Positions 1-10,256 of a DNA stretch of 39,035 nt are shown here, in pieces. Origin of the DNA: Prasinococcaceae sp. CCMP 1430 (lineage: Eukaryota > Prasinodermophyta > Palmophyllophyceae > Prasinococcales > Prasinococcaceae); the NCBI GenBank assembly GCA_013416795.1, contig RQSC01001337.1:16864-55898 (forward strand). Direction: 5' to 3'. Numbering within the stretch: the stretch's first letter is position 1; each line of letters begins with the position of its first letter. The notes beneath the pieces were generated by a model, which saw only the letters and a program-made list of their open reading frames with translations, was not told where the DNA came from and ran no database searches. The translations under genes and the position numbers were made by a program.

Positions 1-3000
1 GGGCCGCGCCGCTCGGGCCGCGTCGCGCTGTCCGCCGCGGCCGAAGCCGATGCCGCCGCGCCGCGGCCCAAGCGCCGCAAGAAGACGGCCGCCGGCGGGG
101 ACAGCGACGACGAAGACTACGACCCCGGCGCGGCGGAGGACGCGAACGGAGTGATAGTGCTCGACGACAGCGACGACGAGGACGACGCCGACTTCGTCGA
201 GGAGGAGGCGCCCCCGACGGGCAGGAAGCGCCGCACGCCCGCGTCGGCGAAGAAGGAGCGGGCCGCCAAGGCCAAGGCACAGAAGCAGGCGGAGAGGAAG
301 GCCGCAAAGCAGACGGCGGCCTCCAGGCGCGCGAGCGGTGGGAGCGCGGCCGACCCCGTCGAGATTGGCGACAGCGACGAGGGCGACGCGCCCGCGGATG
401 ACCCCCACGCGCTCTCGACGGCGCTCGAGGGCGAGCTGGGCGTGACGGCGCGCTCCGGTGGGCGAGCCGCCGCCGCGACCTGCGGTCCGCCGCCGCAGGC
501 CGAGCAGCCCAAGGACCTGCTGCTGCCGCTGCTGCCCTTCCAGCGCGAGTTCCTCGCGTGGGCGCTGGCGCAGGAGGCCGGCGAGGTCAAGGGGGGCGTG
601 CTGGCCGACGAGATGGGCATGGGCAAGACGCTGCAGTCCATCGCGCTCGTGCTCTCCAATCGGGGCGAAGTGGGTGCGGAGACCCAGGGCGCGTCCACCA
701 GCGCGGGCCCGGCGGCGACCAAGGGCAAGGGCAAGGGCAAGGGCAAGGCCAGCGCCTTCCCGGTGCGCAACCCCACGCTGGTCGTGTGCCCGACCGTCGC
801 CATCATCCAGTGGCGCGGCGAGATCGCGCGCTACGTGGCGCCCGGCGCCGCGAAGGTGCTGCTGTGGCACGGCTCGACGAAGACGCTCGACCCCGACGAG
901 TTGCGCTCGGCGGACTTCGTGCTCACCACGTATGGCACGCTCGAGGCCGAGTACCGCAAGCATCTCATGCCTGAGAAGGTCACGTGCACGTGGTGCAACA
1001 AGAAGTACTACCCGGACAAGCTGCCCCTGCACCTCAAGTACTTCTGCGGGCCCATGGCCGAGCGAACGGCCGCCCAGGCCAAGCAGGAGCGCGGCGGTGG
1101 CCACGGCGATGACGACGACGAGGGGGGCGGTCGCAAGGGGAAGAAGGTCAACTGGGCGCGTGCGACCTCCAAGGCCGAGAGCGCCAAGCTTGAGAACATG
1201 ATGAAGCGGGCGGCGGCGCGGGCGGGGCTTGAGGTCAAGGGCGACGCCGAAAAGGGCAAGGCCAAGGGCAAGACCAAAGGCAAGGGCAAGGCGGCGGACC
1301 CGAAAGGCAAGGGCAAGGCGAAGGGCAAGCGCAAGGCCGACGAAGCGGACGAGGACGACGATGACGACGAGGACGACCCGGTCAACAAGGCGGTTATGGA
1401 CCTGCTCGCGTGCGCGGCCAAGGTGGCGGCGCGCGCGCCCGTGAACGGCGGCGGGGACAGCTCCAAGAGCGTCATGCATTCGGTGCATTGGCACCGCGTG
1501 ATCCTCGACGAGGCGCACGCCATCAAGGACCGCTCGTGCAACACCGCTCAGTCCGTCTTCAACCTGCGCGCCACCTACCGCTGGGCACTCAGCGGCACGC
1601 CGCTGCAGAACCGCGTGGGCGAGCTCTACTCGATCGTGCGCTTCCTTCGGGCGGACCCGTACGCCTTCTATTTCTGCAAGAAGTGCGCCAAGGAGGGCAA
1701 AGAGTGCAAGAGCCTGTGGGAGATGGGGCCCGACGGCAACTGCCGACACTGCGGCTGCCACAAATTCAACCACTGGTGTTGGTGGAACCGCAAGGTGTCC
1801 AACCCCATCAAGTACCACGGCTACGCGGGCAAGGGGGCGGACGCCATGAACCTGCTGCGCGACGAGGTGCTGCCCGCCACGCTGCTGCGGCGCACCAAGG
1901 CGCAACGCGCGGACGACCTGGCGCTGCCTCCGCGCCAGACGGTGGTCCGCCGCCTGGCGATGGACTCGCGCGAGAAGGACTTCTACGAGGCGCTCTACAC
2001 GCAGTCGCAGGCGCGCTTCAACACGTTCGTGTCGGGGGGCACCGTTCTCAACAACTACGCGCACATCTTCGATCTGCTCGTGCGCCTGCGGCAATCCGTG
2101 TGCCACCCGTATCTGGTGGTGCACTCGGCGACCAACAGGGCAAGCAGCGAGGATGCGGACGCCGCGGCGGCGCCCAGCGAGAGCGCGCCTGCCGCGCTGT
2201 GCGGCATCTGCTACGACGCTGCGGACGACCCCGTGACCACGGCCTGCGGCCACGCCTTTTGCCGAGCGTGCATCCAGGGCATGCTCGAGATGCACGCGTC
2301 GCAGGCAGGTGCCGCCGGCCCTGCCAAGTGCCCCACGTGCTCCAACGCGCTCAGCGTGGACCTCAGCGGTGCGGACGCGGAGGACAGCCCCGGCAAGAGG
2401 GGGGGCAAGGGCAAGGCGAAGGCCGCACCGGCTCAAGGTGCGATGGGCGCTGGTGCTGCCGCGCGCGTGCGTGCGTGCGCGCTTGCGCCCTGGACCACTG
2501 TTTGCTGACTCGCGCGCTCTGCTTGGTCCGCATCCGCACGCGTGGCCGTGCGCCCCTTAGTCGCGTCGAGCGGGCGCGCGCGCAAGTCCATCATGACGCG
2601 CGTGGGTGCCACGGCCTTCCAGAGCTCCACCAAGATCGAAGCGCTGCGCGAAGAGCTCTTCGAAATGAAGCGCATCGACCCGAGCGCCAAGGCGATCGTC
2701 TTCTCGCAGTTCACGTCCATGCTCGAGCTCATGCAGCACCGACTGACGCTCGCAGGGCTCACGTGCCTCCGCCTCGATGGCAGCATGTCGCTCAAGAAGC
2801 GCGATGAGGCCATCGACCGCTTCACGAACGACCCGGACGTCAGCGTCTTCTTCCTCAGCCTCAAGGCTGGCGGCGTGGCGCTCAACCTCACGGCTGCGAG
2901 CCACGTCTTCCTGATGGATCCTTGGTGGAACCCGGTGCGTGTGCGCGCGCTTGTCCGCCGCGCGTGCGCGACGTCGTGCGCGGAGCTTGGTTCGCTGCTG

Positions 3001-3261
3001 GCTGACGCGTGCGCGCGCGTGCTTGCCCGGGCTCTCTCGCGCGTCCGTCAGGCGGTCGAGCAGCAGGCGAACGATCGCATCCACCGTCTGGGCCAGTACA
3101 AGCCGATCAAGTGCGTGCGCATCATCATCGCCGGCACCATCGAGGAGCGCATCATCGCGCTGCAGGACAAGAAGCGCATGATCTTCGAGGCCACCGTCGG
3201 CAGGGACGATGCTAGCCTCGGAAAGCTCACTGCGGAGGACATGGCCTTCCTCTTCAGCTGA
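1..3261 (+). CDS. RAD16: RAD16-like SNF2-family ATPase with RING finger (5' end outside window)
   Basis: Three exons: 1-2437, 2561-2934 and 3052-3261, giving 1006 residues in the window. The frame is open from base 1, so the N-terminus is missing. RAD16 in yeast is the Swi2/Snf2 translocase of the global-genome nucleotide excision repair complex and also carries a ubiquitin-ligase RING; this role is inferred by homology. An acidic, Lys-rich N-terminal region precedes the ATPase core: Walker A DEMGMGKT (about residues 203-210), DEAH box in ILDEAHAIKDR (about 501), and the C-terminal helicase lobe with VFSQFTSMLELM and DPWWNP. Two Cys/His clusters typical of RAD16 are present, one near CTWCNKKYYPDKLPLHLKYF and one near CRHCGCHKFNHWCWW. 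The C3HC4 RING begins CGICYDAADDP (about residue 734). Lys-Gly repeats interrupt the ATPase region. Intron 2 splits immediately after DPWWNP, and the join restores [20 protein letters not shown]. It is convergent with the next gene, 142 bp away. The RAD16 assignment over RAD5 rests on the two Cys/His clusters and the absence of HIRAN. Confidence 0.9.
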
Positions 3262-3403
3262 CTTGGTGTGCAGTGGCTTATATACAGTGTACCTTATACT
3301 CCCGCGGCCCAGGCGAAGGCGCGCGCGCGCGATAACACACCTGGAGTGTTTTTTTTTCTTGGCGTCTGCAAGCGTCGCGTGCGCGTCGAGCCCACCGCGC
3401 CGC

Positions 3404-5114
3404 TCACTCGCAGCACGCCTCCGCGACCACGTTGAGGGCAGCGCGCAGCTGGCGCGCCGCCGGGAACGACATGTCGCGCGGAACGCCCACGCGGTCGCGC
3501 AGGTAGAGCGCTGAAGCGACGGCCGCGTCGCCCGGTAGGGAGGCGGCCGCGTTGCCGGGGCGCACCGCTGCGGCGACGCCCGCGGGTGAGGCGTGCGTGC
3601 CGACGGTGCCGTCCGCGACGTCGGTGCCCGCGCCCTTGGCTGCCGCCGCGAGCAGGACGGCCGTCGCGTGCCGCAGGGCTGCGTCCGCGGCCCCTGCCTG
3701 CGCCTCGCTCGCGCCCCTCACATTCGCGCGCGGGTCGCACAGGCGCGCGCCCACGCCGCCCATGCCACTACCCGCCGCACCGCGCAGGGCAAACTTCGCC
3801 ACGTTCGCGTGGTTTCCCAGCAGCGAGCGTGCAGCTTCGAGGCGCGCGGCCACCGGGCCGCCTCCGGCGACGCCGCTGACGTCGCTCGGGTACACCAGGG
3901 CCTCCTTTGTTACCCCCACGAGCGCCGAATGGCCCTCCGCCTCCGCTCCCGCGGTCAGCTGGCCCCAGCCGAGCCCGGCACCGTCCACCTCGTCCCTGTA
4001 CTTCGCCCCGGCGTCGACGGCCGCGCAGCCGCCCAGCTGCGGCGGCAGGTCGTGCACGTGCGTGTAGTAGTCCGACTTCTGTCGACGATACGTGTCGCGC
4101 GACTCCATCGCCTCGAACCAGGCGTTGATGGCAGGCCAGCGGCCGTCGTCGCGGCCGCGCACCACCATGCCTTTGTAGTAGGGGACGCTGGCGGCGATGC
4201 GCTCCAGGAAAGGCGTGAAGGCAAGGTCGACGTAGCTGATCTCCTCGCCCAGGAAGTAGGGCCCCGCGCTCACGACGGTCAGCGCATCGTTGGTGGCGTC
4301 CATGACGTCCTCGAAGTCCTCCATCCCTTGCTCGTGCGCCCAGCCGCTCGTGAGCCACTGCAGCCACCTCCCGAAGAGCTGGCGCTCCAGCTTGAGCATC
4401 TGGTCCGCCAGCGCGCGCTGCTCGCTGCCGGGCGGCGGCAGCATGGGCGACTTGTCCGGAAAGGCCTCTTCGATCCTGCGCATGATGACGTCCGACTCGG
4501 TGACCAAGCGGCCGTCCAGTTCCATGACGGGCAGCATGCCGGAGGGCACCTTCGCCAAGAAGGACGCGGGCTTGTCGCCGTAGCAGCGCAGGGGCGCCTT
4601 GATCACGCGGTAGGAGATGCGCTTCTCCTCGAGCTGCAGCCAGACCTTCTGGCAGTACGGGCACCAGGCGGCGTGGTCACGGTACAGCGTGACGCGCACG
4701 TCTGACTCGCTGTCGCCGTCGAAGAGCCGCAGCATCGCGCGCGCCGAGAGCGGTCCGCGCGCGTCACCGTCGGCGTGCCCACCACCGGCCCCGACGCCCG
4801 CGGCGGCCTCGACGGCCTCGAGCGTGGCCTGGAGGTCGTCCCACGACGCCTCGGCATCGGCGATCGCTGTGGCTGCGTCGACGCCCGCGGGCGTCGCCGC
4901 GGTTGCGCCGCGAGCNCGTCTGCGCGTGCGTGCGTGCGTGCGTGCGTGCGTGCACTTCTGCCTCTGTGTGCGTGTGTGCGCGCGTACGCGCGCGCGAGCG
5001 CGTGTGGCGCCGCGCGGCGCGTGCCAAGCACGCCTGCGGCGCGCGCTTTTTCTCGGCTGGGGTTTCGGGCGATTTAATTTGGAAAATTATTTTGTTTCGT
5101 GCGTCAGATCGCAT
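3404..5114 (-). CDS. Glutathione S-transferase-like protein with glutaredoxin-type CPYC motif
   Basis: Main exon 4919-3404; a short 5' exon 5114-5032 is proposed because its GTGCTT donor and phase join cleanly (532 aa in total), but its AT-rich sequence could instead be promoter. After a leader containing SWDDLQATLEAVEAAA comes a GST_N thioredoxin fold with WCPYCQKVW, KVPSGMLPVMELDGR and TESDVI, then a helical GST_C domain containing GPYFLGEEISYVDLAFTPFL. The CPYC pair suggests an omega/DHAR/glutaredoxin-like redox enzyme rather than a conjugating GST. Plant and algal plastid proteins share this leader and these motifs, from memory of the family. The C-terminal third is an Ala-rich extension ending in LRDRVGVPRDMSFPAARQL, which looks conserved rather than random. 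Cellular location is unknown; the leader may be a transit peptide. One ambiguous base (4916) lies in codon 2-3 of the main exon. Confidence 0.75.
4916..4916. other. Ambiguous base or collapsed assembly gap
   Basis: A single n lies at the edge of the GST-like gene's intron, next to a TGCG tetranucleotide repeat. It may be one uncertain base or a placeholder for missing repeat sequence. Confidence 0.9.
4920..4953. repeat. (TGCG)n microsatellite in an intron
   Basis: About eight TGCG/CGTG units run without interruption, inside the proposed intron of the GST-like gene (4920-5031). Similar CG/TG-rich strings mark many introns in this window. Confidence 0.85.
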
Positions 5115-6100
5115 TGTAGGAAGGCGCGCCCGACGGATAAATGGGGCGAAAAGTGCCTTTTTTGGCGGTCCGACGAGGGCCGCCGGCGCACGCGCGGAAC
5201 AGAAGGCTCCTCGTGGTGACTCGTTCGCTGGAAATTGTTCTCCCGGCGTCTGCTGCGTCTCTCAGCCTTTCCGTCGCCCCGCGCTGCGCATTCAGGTGAG
5301 CTGCGTACACGCGCGCGACGCGCGCGTCGCGCTCAGCGCACGCGGCATCGAGCGCCGCGTCGTCCGCCGCTTGCGCCTCGGGCAGTGCGGCCGCCTACGC
5401 CGTTGCGACGCGCGCGACCGCAGCAGCGCTGCGCGCGTCCGCCACGCGCGCGGCGGCACCGGAAGGGTGGAATCGTTCCCGCAGCTCTCGCAGTCCGCGG
5501 CGCGGCCGCAGCGACAGCACGGCGCCGCACCAACGGCGGGTTGTACCTCTCCTCCCCGTGATAGTCGAAGGCGTTCGCGTCGTCCGCCTTGGACAGGACG
5601 ATAGTCGGGGTGGGCTCCGTAAGGTCACTAGTACAATAAGTGGCTGCACATCTTGCAGTAGTGACAGTAGTGCTTGCTTTCGCGTGAGTTCCTGTCATTG
5701 CCCCAGCTGCCGGCCAGGCCGCCCGAGCTGGCGCTGCCCCAGCTGCCCATGTGCCTGGTATTGTCGTCTTAGCCGTCGGTCACCGCCTGTGGGACCAACA
5801 TCATATAGGCGGTTAGCAGCCTCGCGGGTGCGCAGTCGTCCGCACGCATTGGGCGGAACGCGTGCGCACAATCTCCGCACACTGCTCCACGAACTGCTCC
5901 AAAATGTCTGGTGCGAACGCGGAGGTCGTGCGCCCGTACGTGCCATTTGTATCGTGCAAGCGGAGCAAGGGCGCAGTGGCCGCTGGCACTGGTCGGAAAC
6001 CTCGCAGCACGGAAATCTCGCGTACGGCCAATTCGCCATTCCCCTACATATACCTACCCCTATCAAAAAGTCCCGGCCGGGCCCCCGGCGCATCGCCCTT

Positions 6101-6133
6101 GCATTTTGATGGCAGCGCACGCATTTTGATGGC
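6101..6133. repeat. Short direct repeat GCATTTTGATGGC
   Basis: The 13-bp unit GCATTTTGATGGC occurs at 6101-6113 and again at 6121-6133, 20 bp apart start to start. It sits in non-coding DNA. A role in protein binding is possible but unproven. Confidence 0.8.
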
Positions 6134-6291
6134 GCCGCGCCGCCGCGCGTGACTTGGCGCGGGCCGCGGCTGGGAGGCGAGCTCGGCCGCGCAGGGAGGC
6201 CGGCAGCGGGTCCGCGCGCCGCGCGCGCATCCCGCCCATTCGGAACCCATGCATTGATAATTTGTAATACGCATGTGACGGAACCTTGAAT

Positions 6292-6318
6292 TGGATTCCA
6301 TTTTTGAAATGGAATCCA
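6292..6318. repeat. Perfect inverted repeat (12-bp arms, 3-nt loop)
   Basis: TGGATTCCATTT at 6292-6303 is followed by TTG and then its exact reverse complement at 6307-6318. The block is AT-richer than its surroundings. No flanking gene end is known, so it could be a terminator-like hairpin, a binding site, or a relic of a small mobile element. Confidence 0.85.
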
Positions 6319-6502
6319 TCCTTATCCGCGCGCGCGACGAATCTTTTGCCTCCGCGTGGCGCGCGCACCCGGGGTTGGGAACCTCAGAGTGGGTGATTTC
6401 GATCGGCACTCCGGATTATGAGAGGTCAAATATCAAAAAATCGATTGGAATAGTATGCCGTCGATTGGTGATATTCCGCGTCGGGGGCGCGCGGGCGCCG
6501 TG

Positions 6503-6566
6503 CGGGCGGGGGCGGGGAGGCTGGAAGGAGGGGGGGAGGGGGCAGCTGGGGATGAGGGGGGGGGCG
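6503..6566 (+). other. G-run cluster with G-quadruplex potential
   Basis: Many runs of three to nine G lie on the + strand within about 64 bp, satisfying the simple four-run G-quadruplex pattern. It lies upstream of the PsaN-like gene. Confidence 0.6.
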
Positions 6567-7116
6567 CGCCAGACTGCCATCTTCGCGCGGCGAACCCTTT
6601 CCCCCTCACACACAATGGCCTGCACCGACCGCGCCGCACCCACCATACGCCCTGTGGCACGCGCACCCCTCCTCCACCACCTCCCCCGCACGGCGTCCCC
6701 GCCACGGCAGCGGTTCGAATGCGAGCGCGAGGACGACACGCCGTCAAAAAAAAAAAAACTCCCACTGCCAGACGCATTGCGTTCCCACTTCTCAATCGTT
6801 TTTCGCTTGTGTGCCACCGTCCGTCGCAGGTGTGAGAGATTGAGTGTGGTCTCCCAAATCAAACTCCGGAACACATTTTTGGCTTTTTTTCCTTTTTTTT
6901 TGTTTTGCCCGCGTGGTGGTCGTCGGCAGGGCGGGCTGTTGCCGCGCGAACGGCGCTGCCGCGCTGCGCCCCCCGCCGCTGCGCCACAGAGCGCGCTCGG
7001 CGCGCGTGCCGGCGCCTGTCCGCCCCGCCTCGCTCGCCGGGATCCAGCGCGGAGGGACGGCGAGGGAAGAGGGCGGTGTCGGAGACGAGGGGGAAGTGGG
7101 GCAGGCGCGCGGCCGC

Positions 7117-7968
7117 ATGTCGGCCGACGGCCGCCGCGCGGCGCTGCTCGGCGCCGTCACGCTCGGCGTGGGTGCGCTCGCTGGCAAGGTGCGCGAGCGC
7201 GAGCGCGAGCGCGGAGCGGGGTTCGTGATCCGAAAGGGTTGAGGGGCGCGCGACGTGGGCTCGCGCGTCATAGGAACGCCCTCGCGCCATGGGGACGCCC
7301 TCGCGCCCGCGAGGCCTGGAGTGAGCGCGATGCGCCGACTCGCTGACGTGCGCTTGTGCGCTCCCGCTCGCTCGCGAAGGCGTCCGCCGAGGAGGAGGCC
7401 GCCGCCGCCGCCCCGGAGAACCCGCTCATCGCCGCGCTCCTCGAGCGCTCGGAGGCGAACAAGGCGCTCAACGACAAGAAGCGCCTCGCCACCTCGTACG
7501 CCAACCTCGCGCGCTCGCGCACTGTGACCGACGGTGCGTCTGCCCGCGCGCGGTGCGCGCCGCCACCGCCACACGCTGCAACGCGTGGACGCTCGTGCTC
7601 TGCTACCCGCCCACCCGCCAAACGCACTTCGCCGCATCCAGGCGCGCGAACACACTCGCGCACATGCTTTCGTCTCGCCGAGAGTCACGGCGCGCCGCTG
7701 ACGCTGCCCTGCCTCCTCCCGCCCCCAGGCACCTGCGCGTTCCCGGACAACCTCATTGGGTGTGAGAACATGGCTGAGATGGGCGGCGTCAAGTGGATCT
7801 CGGACGACCTCGCGCTCGAGTGCGAGGGTGTGCCGGAGGGCGAGATCTGCGCGTCCAAGGTGGGTGGCGTGCGCGCGTGCGCGCGTGCGCGAGCGAGCGA
7901 CTGCAGCGCACGCGCGGGCGTTTCTAGATGTGTCGTGTGAAGCCAAGCCGAGCCAATGCACACCAGCG

Positions 7969-8020
<52 letters not shown>

Positions 8021-8153
8021 TTCCCCTCCTTACGCGCTCGCTGACTCGTCAATGCTTCCAACCCCGGCGCCACCGCCACACACCATCGCCGCTGCCCTGC
8101 TCTACGTGCGTGCATAGGCCAAGGGCTCGTTCCCCAGCTTCCTGGGCGTGTAA
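7117..8153 (+). CDS. psaN: Photosystem I subunit N (PsaN)-like thylakoid lumen protein
   Basis: Four exons (7117-7188, 7380-7533, 7729-7859, 8118-8153) splice in phase to 130 aa. PsaN is a small lumenal subunit of photosystem I that helps plastocyanin or cytochrome c6 docking in plants. The N-terminus reads like a twin-arginine thylakoid signal: GRRAALLGAVTLGVGALAG ending in an A-x-A site just before EEE. Plant PSI-N is a known substrate of the Tat/delta-pH route. The mature part matches the PsaN core: SEANKALNDKKRLATSYANL, then TCAFPDNLIGCENM and ISDDLALECEG. The tail GSFPSFLGV differs from the plant tail. The ATG at 7117 would yield only the lumen-targeting part; a plastid (and possibly ER) targeting exon should lie upstream and was not found. 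Intron 3 contains a 52-nt C tract. Assignment is from motif memory, not a search. Confidence 0.68.
7969..8020 (+). repeat. 52-nt poly-C homopolymer inside an intron
   Basis: An uninterrupted run of 52 C lies in intron 3 (7860-8117) of the PsaN-like gene, followed by a pyrimidine stretch and the TAG acceptor at 8115-8117. It could serve as an extended polypyrimidine tract, form i-motif/G-quadruplex structures, or be inflated by sequencing error. Confidence 0.9.
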
Positions 8154-8838
8154 GACGTAGGCCAGGGAAACCCAAGTACCATAACACATACACATGCGTA
8201 CGCACTGATGGCGCGCGGAGCGGAGCATGCACGCACGCCAAGCATTTCGCGCGAGATCCCCCCACACTCTAGAGAGCGCAGCCACGGCGGCCCCTCGTGG
8301 CACTCCCGTGCCCTTGCCCTCCAGTCTCGCTGCATTTGCGTGCGCGATGTCGGCGCAGCTCGTCCAACCCTGGCTCGTGAGCTCGCGGTCCCAGCGCCAC
8401 TGGAGGCGTCGGACGCATTGACGCGTGGTGCGAAGGGCTGGGCGCGTTCCGCGTGGTCCAGCAATGCGACGCACCTGAAGCACGTTATCACCAGGAGGCA
8501 CGCCAGCGCCGGCGCGTCGCGTCGTCCGGGCACGGCACACCTCCGATACCCACGGGATACTAGAAATGCGTGCGTTTTAAGCTCACATTTTATCGGAATA
8601 ATTTAGCTTCACATACCGTTTTTATAGATGCAATTTTAGAGTCGATTTGATTTTTCCCGCAATTGTCCGCGCGGGCGCCGCGTCGTCGCGGCGCCCGGGC
8701 CAGCCGCCGGCGCAGCCGCCAGGCAGCAGCGGCGGCGGCAGCCGTTTCGGCGGCGGCACCGCCGGCGGCTGAGACAAAGGTCGACGCCGAGGGGGCCGCG
8801 GAGGCGGCGGAGGCGGGGGCGCCCTCTCGCGCGCCGCC
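8154..8838. promoter_or_regulatory. Intergenic region upstream of MAK16, with AT-rich block
   Basis: No gene is visible in these 685 bp. The stretch 8570-8665 is sharply AT-rich in an otherwise GC-rich region, about 175 bp before the MAK16 ATG, and is the best candidate for the MAK16 promoter. The PsaN-like 3' UTR must end somewhere before it. Confidence 0.45.
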
Positions 8839-10141
8839 ATGCAGCACGACGAGGTGATATGGCAGGTGATAAACCAGGGACACTGCTCTTTCAAGGTCAA
8901 GACAGTCACGCAGAACTTCTGCAAGAATGAGATGAACGTCACCGGTCTGTGCAACCGTTCGAGCTGCCCGCTCGCCAACTCGCGCTATGGTGCGTGCGCT
9001 CGCGCGTGCGCCGCACCACCTGGAGTGCACATCCGAGCGTCGTGCGTGCGTGTGTGTGCGGCGATGCCTCGTGGGGTCCGCAGAGCCACCCCGCGAAGCG
9101 CCCGTGCCGCGTCTGACGCTTCCGCGCCCTGCCGCATCCGCAGCCACCATCCAGGAGGACAAGGGCCGGCTCTACCTGTGCACCAAGTCCATCGAGCGCG
9201 CGCACCTGCCGTCGCGGCTGTGGGACCGCGTGCGCCTGAGCCGCAACTACGCCAAGGCGCTCGAGCAGGTCAGCGACGCGCTTGAGTTCTGGCCCAAGTA
9301 TCTAGTCCACAAGAACAAGCAGCGCCTGACAAAGATGACGCAGATGCTCATCCGCATGCGCAAGCTCGCGCTGCGCGCCATGCCCAAGCTCGTGCCCGTC
9401 AGCGCCAGCCGCGAGGCCAAGGAGCGCCGCAAGGAGGCCAAGGCACTCCAGGCGGCCAAGGTCGACAAGGCCATCGAGAACGAGCTGCTGCAGCGGTTGC
9501 AGCAGGGCACCTACGGGGAGATCTACAACTTCCCCATGCAGCAGTTCGGCAAGGTGCTCGACCGTGAGAAGGTTGCCGACAAGGACGCCGACGACCTCGC
9601 CCGACGCATTGCCGAGGAGGAGGAGGATGCGCAGGCCGAGCTCGATGCCGAGGAGGCGGAGGCAGGCGAGGGCGGCGAGGCGGGTGGCAGCGGCAGCGGC
9701 GGGGCGGACTTCTTCGAGGAGGCGTACTCGGACGAGGAGGACGAGGAGGACGACCTTGACCTGAACTTCGGCGGCGCCGACTCGGACCAGGAGCCCACCG
9801 ACTCGGACGACTACAACTACACCGATTCTGAGGAGGAAGACGCGGATAGCCAGAGCGACGAGGAGGGCGGCGTGTCGGGTGACAGTGACAGCGACGAAGA
9901 GGAAGAGGAGGACTTCGAGGCCGCGCGCAAGGGCAAGGGCAAGGGCAAGCGCAAGGCGCCCGCGCCCGCTGGTGACAAAGCCAAAGCCGCGGCACAGCCG
10001 GTCAAGGCCAAGGCAAAGCCTGCCAAGAAGAAGGCGAAGCGCACGGGCGGCGGGCGGCCGCACATGGAGGTCGAGTATGAGGAGGAGCGCGAGGCACAGG
10101 GAGCACGCGGCGGCGGCTCTCGGGGCTCGTTCGACTTCTAG
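8839..10141 (+). CDS. MAK16: MAK16 ribosome biogenesis protein
   Basis: Two exons, 8839-8989 and 9144-10141, give 382 aa. MAK16 is a nucleolar factor of 60S subunit assembly that works with RPF1 in 27S pre-rRNA processing. The match is strong from the first residue: [19 protein letters not shown], then the Cys-rich segment with [20 protein letters not shown], restored only after removing the intron 8990-9143. [19 protein letters not shown] and [20 protein letters not shown] complete the Ribosomal L28e/Mak16 core. The C-terminal half is a long acidic low-complexity region followed by Lys-rich strings including [10 protein letters not shown] and the conserved [10 protein letters not shown] near the end, typical of the family. 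The start is fixed by homology. It is convergent with the ABC1 gene, 115 bp away. Confidence 0.95.
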
Positions 10142-10256
10142 TCATTCGGGAAGCCTCAGGCGGCGTTGGGACGCGCGCTTTTCGCGACGTGTGAGCGCGC
10201 GCCGGAGACATAATAATTACACCACATTGATATTACCTGAGCCGCCGGCGCTCTTC

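Larger units (their letters stand above)
5115..7116. other. Two-kilobase region without a recognisable gene
   Basis: This lies between the divergent GST-like and PsaN-like genes. I found no open frame with convincing protein features. It holds a perfect hairpin (6292-6318), a short direct repeat (6101-6133), a G-rich block (6503-6566) and T-rich stretches at 6880-6903. The 5' exon of the PsaN-like gene, with its plastid-targeting peptide, may lie here: an AG at 7093-7094 just before the PsaN-like ATG could be an acceptor. Confidence 0.6.

Noticed and set aside
4921-4953. Tandem repeat that could look like a CRISPR or telomere array
   Set aside because: It is a simple TGCG microsatellite with no spacers and not a known telomere unit.
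5333-5698. Minus-strand frame with some natural-looking peptide and a Cys/His string in another frame, suggesting a retroelement gag remnant
   Set aside because: Too short, no polymerase or integrase motif, no long terminal repeats nearby, and the frames disagree; chance in GC-rich DNA is likelier.
6711-6725. GGTTCGAAT, like a tRNA T-loop
   Set aside because: The flanking bases do not form a T-arm stem, and no acceptor stem or anticodon arm can be drawn around it.
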